This document shows positions 63,440 through 64,000 of a stretch of DNA of 64,000 nt, one piece after another (position 1 is the first letter of the stretch; the number at the start of each line of letters is the position of its first letter). The DNA lies in assembly GCA_001724025.1 (NCBI GenBank), contig MEDJ01000021.1, positions 1 to 64,000 on the forward strand. The letters run 5' to 3'. The notes beneath the pieces are model-generated. The model did not search any database. It saw only the letters and a list, made by a program, of their open reading frames with translations, and was not told the DNA's origin. The translations under genes were made by a program, and so were the position numbers. The DNA comes from Acidobacteria bacterium SCN 69-37 (GTDB lineage Bacteria; Acidobacteriota; Vicinamibacteria; Vicinamibacterales; SCN-69-37).

Positions 63440-63517
63440 CGTCGAGGGGGCAGGCGAGAGTGCGGCCAGGCGTGGGGGTGGGGCCCCGCGCCATTGAGAA
63501 GAAGAGGGGACGAGTCG

Positions 63518-64000
63518 ATGCAGGTAGCGATGCACAACTGGATGCGGGCCGAGCCGATCGAGGTGACGATTGCCCGTCTGGCGAAGTGTGGATACGACGC
63601 GATCGAAATCAGCGGCGAACCCGAGAAGTACGATACGAAGCACATCGGCAAGCTGCTGAAGGATCACGGGCTCGTCTGCTGGGGCAGCGTCACCCTGATG
63701 ATGGGCGATCGCAACCTGCTCGCGAAGAGCGAGAAGAACCGCGCGATGTCCGTGAAGTACGTCAAGGACACGATCACGATGGTGAAGGAGCTGGGCGGCC
63801 AGGAGATCACCATCGTCCCGTGCACCGTCGGCAAGCTCGTGGCCGAGGCGGGAGCCGAGGAGGAGTGGAACTGGGCGGTCGAGAGCCTGAAGCAGTGCTA
63901 CGAGCATGGGATGAAGGAAGGCGTGCGCCTGGCGATCGAGCCGCTCAACAGGTTCGAGACCTACTTCATCAGCCGTCACGATCAGGCCCTGGCCCTGGCC
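63518..64000 (+). CDS. Sugar phosphate isomerase/epimerase family TIM-barrel protein (truncated by window end)
   Basis: Not in the supplied ORF track because it has no stop; reads MQVAMHNWMRAEPIEVTIARLAKCGYDAIEISGEPEKYDTKHIGKLLKDHGLVCWGSVTLMMGDRNLL..VRLAIEPLNRFETYFISRHDQALALA. Confidence 0.9.
   Translation, partial: MQVAMHNWMRAEPIEVTIARLAKCGYDAIEISGEPEKYDTKHIGKLLKDHGLVCWGSVTLMMGDRNLLAKSEKNRAMSVKYVKDTITMVKELGGQEITIVPCTVGKLVAEAGAEEEWNWAVESLKQCYEHGMKEGVRLAIEPLNRFETYFISRHDQALALA

Noticed and set aside
1-64000. tRNA, rRNA, transposase, prophage, secondary-metabolite cluster or defence system
   Set aside because: None found by reading; no conserved RNA sequence, integrase/transposase motifs, or recognisable defence/biosynthetic domains.

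Overview
GC-rich (roughly two-thirds G+C) chromosomal window, most consistent with an Acidobacteriota (Vicinamibacteria-like) genome. That placement is inferred from protein content: four TonB-dependent receptors with N-terminal carboxypeptidase-regulatory-like domains, an ADOP/MacB-type permease, PVC-type cytochrome/dehydrogenases and many Tat-exported TIM-barrel proteins. I see about 38 supportable genes and no tRNA, rRNA, CRISPR array, phage or transposase. Main themes: (1) two paralogous gene modules (about 7.7-15.3 kb and 20.4-28.1 kb), each with a TonB receptor, Tat-exported TIM-barrel isomerase/epimerase, GMC oxidoreductase, gluconate-2-dehydrogenase subunit-3-like protein and a small c-type cytochrome. 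This looks like a periplasmic (keto)sugar-oxidation system, and the second copy directly follows a complete PTS packed into two polypeptides (EIIC-EIIB and HPr-EI-EIIA). (2) A LutABC operon, an IclR-HTH/periplasmic-binding-protein fusion regulator, a TonB receptor and a PVC-type dehydrogenase whose intergenic regions share a 17-bp palindrome, GTTTCG-N5-CGAAAC, which I propose as the operator of a new regulon. (3) A three-domain fusion of a ubiquitin-like sulfur carrier, an E1/MoeB enzyme and a rhodanese, with an internal Gly-Gly. (4) Two dispersed intergenic repeat families, one a palindrome CCCCGRGGCTGAAGCCYCGGGGCTCC that in one place is read in-frame within a cytochrome gene, plus G-quadruplex-type and hairpin elements. 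Also present: pheA / aldo-keto reductase / aroA operon, sulfatase plus TIM-barrel pair, ECF sigma factor with DUF4142 and cupredoxin genes, and membrane-tethered winged-helix regulators. All family names come from reading motifs in the translations; no database search was run.
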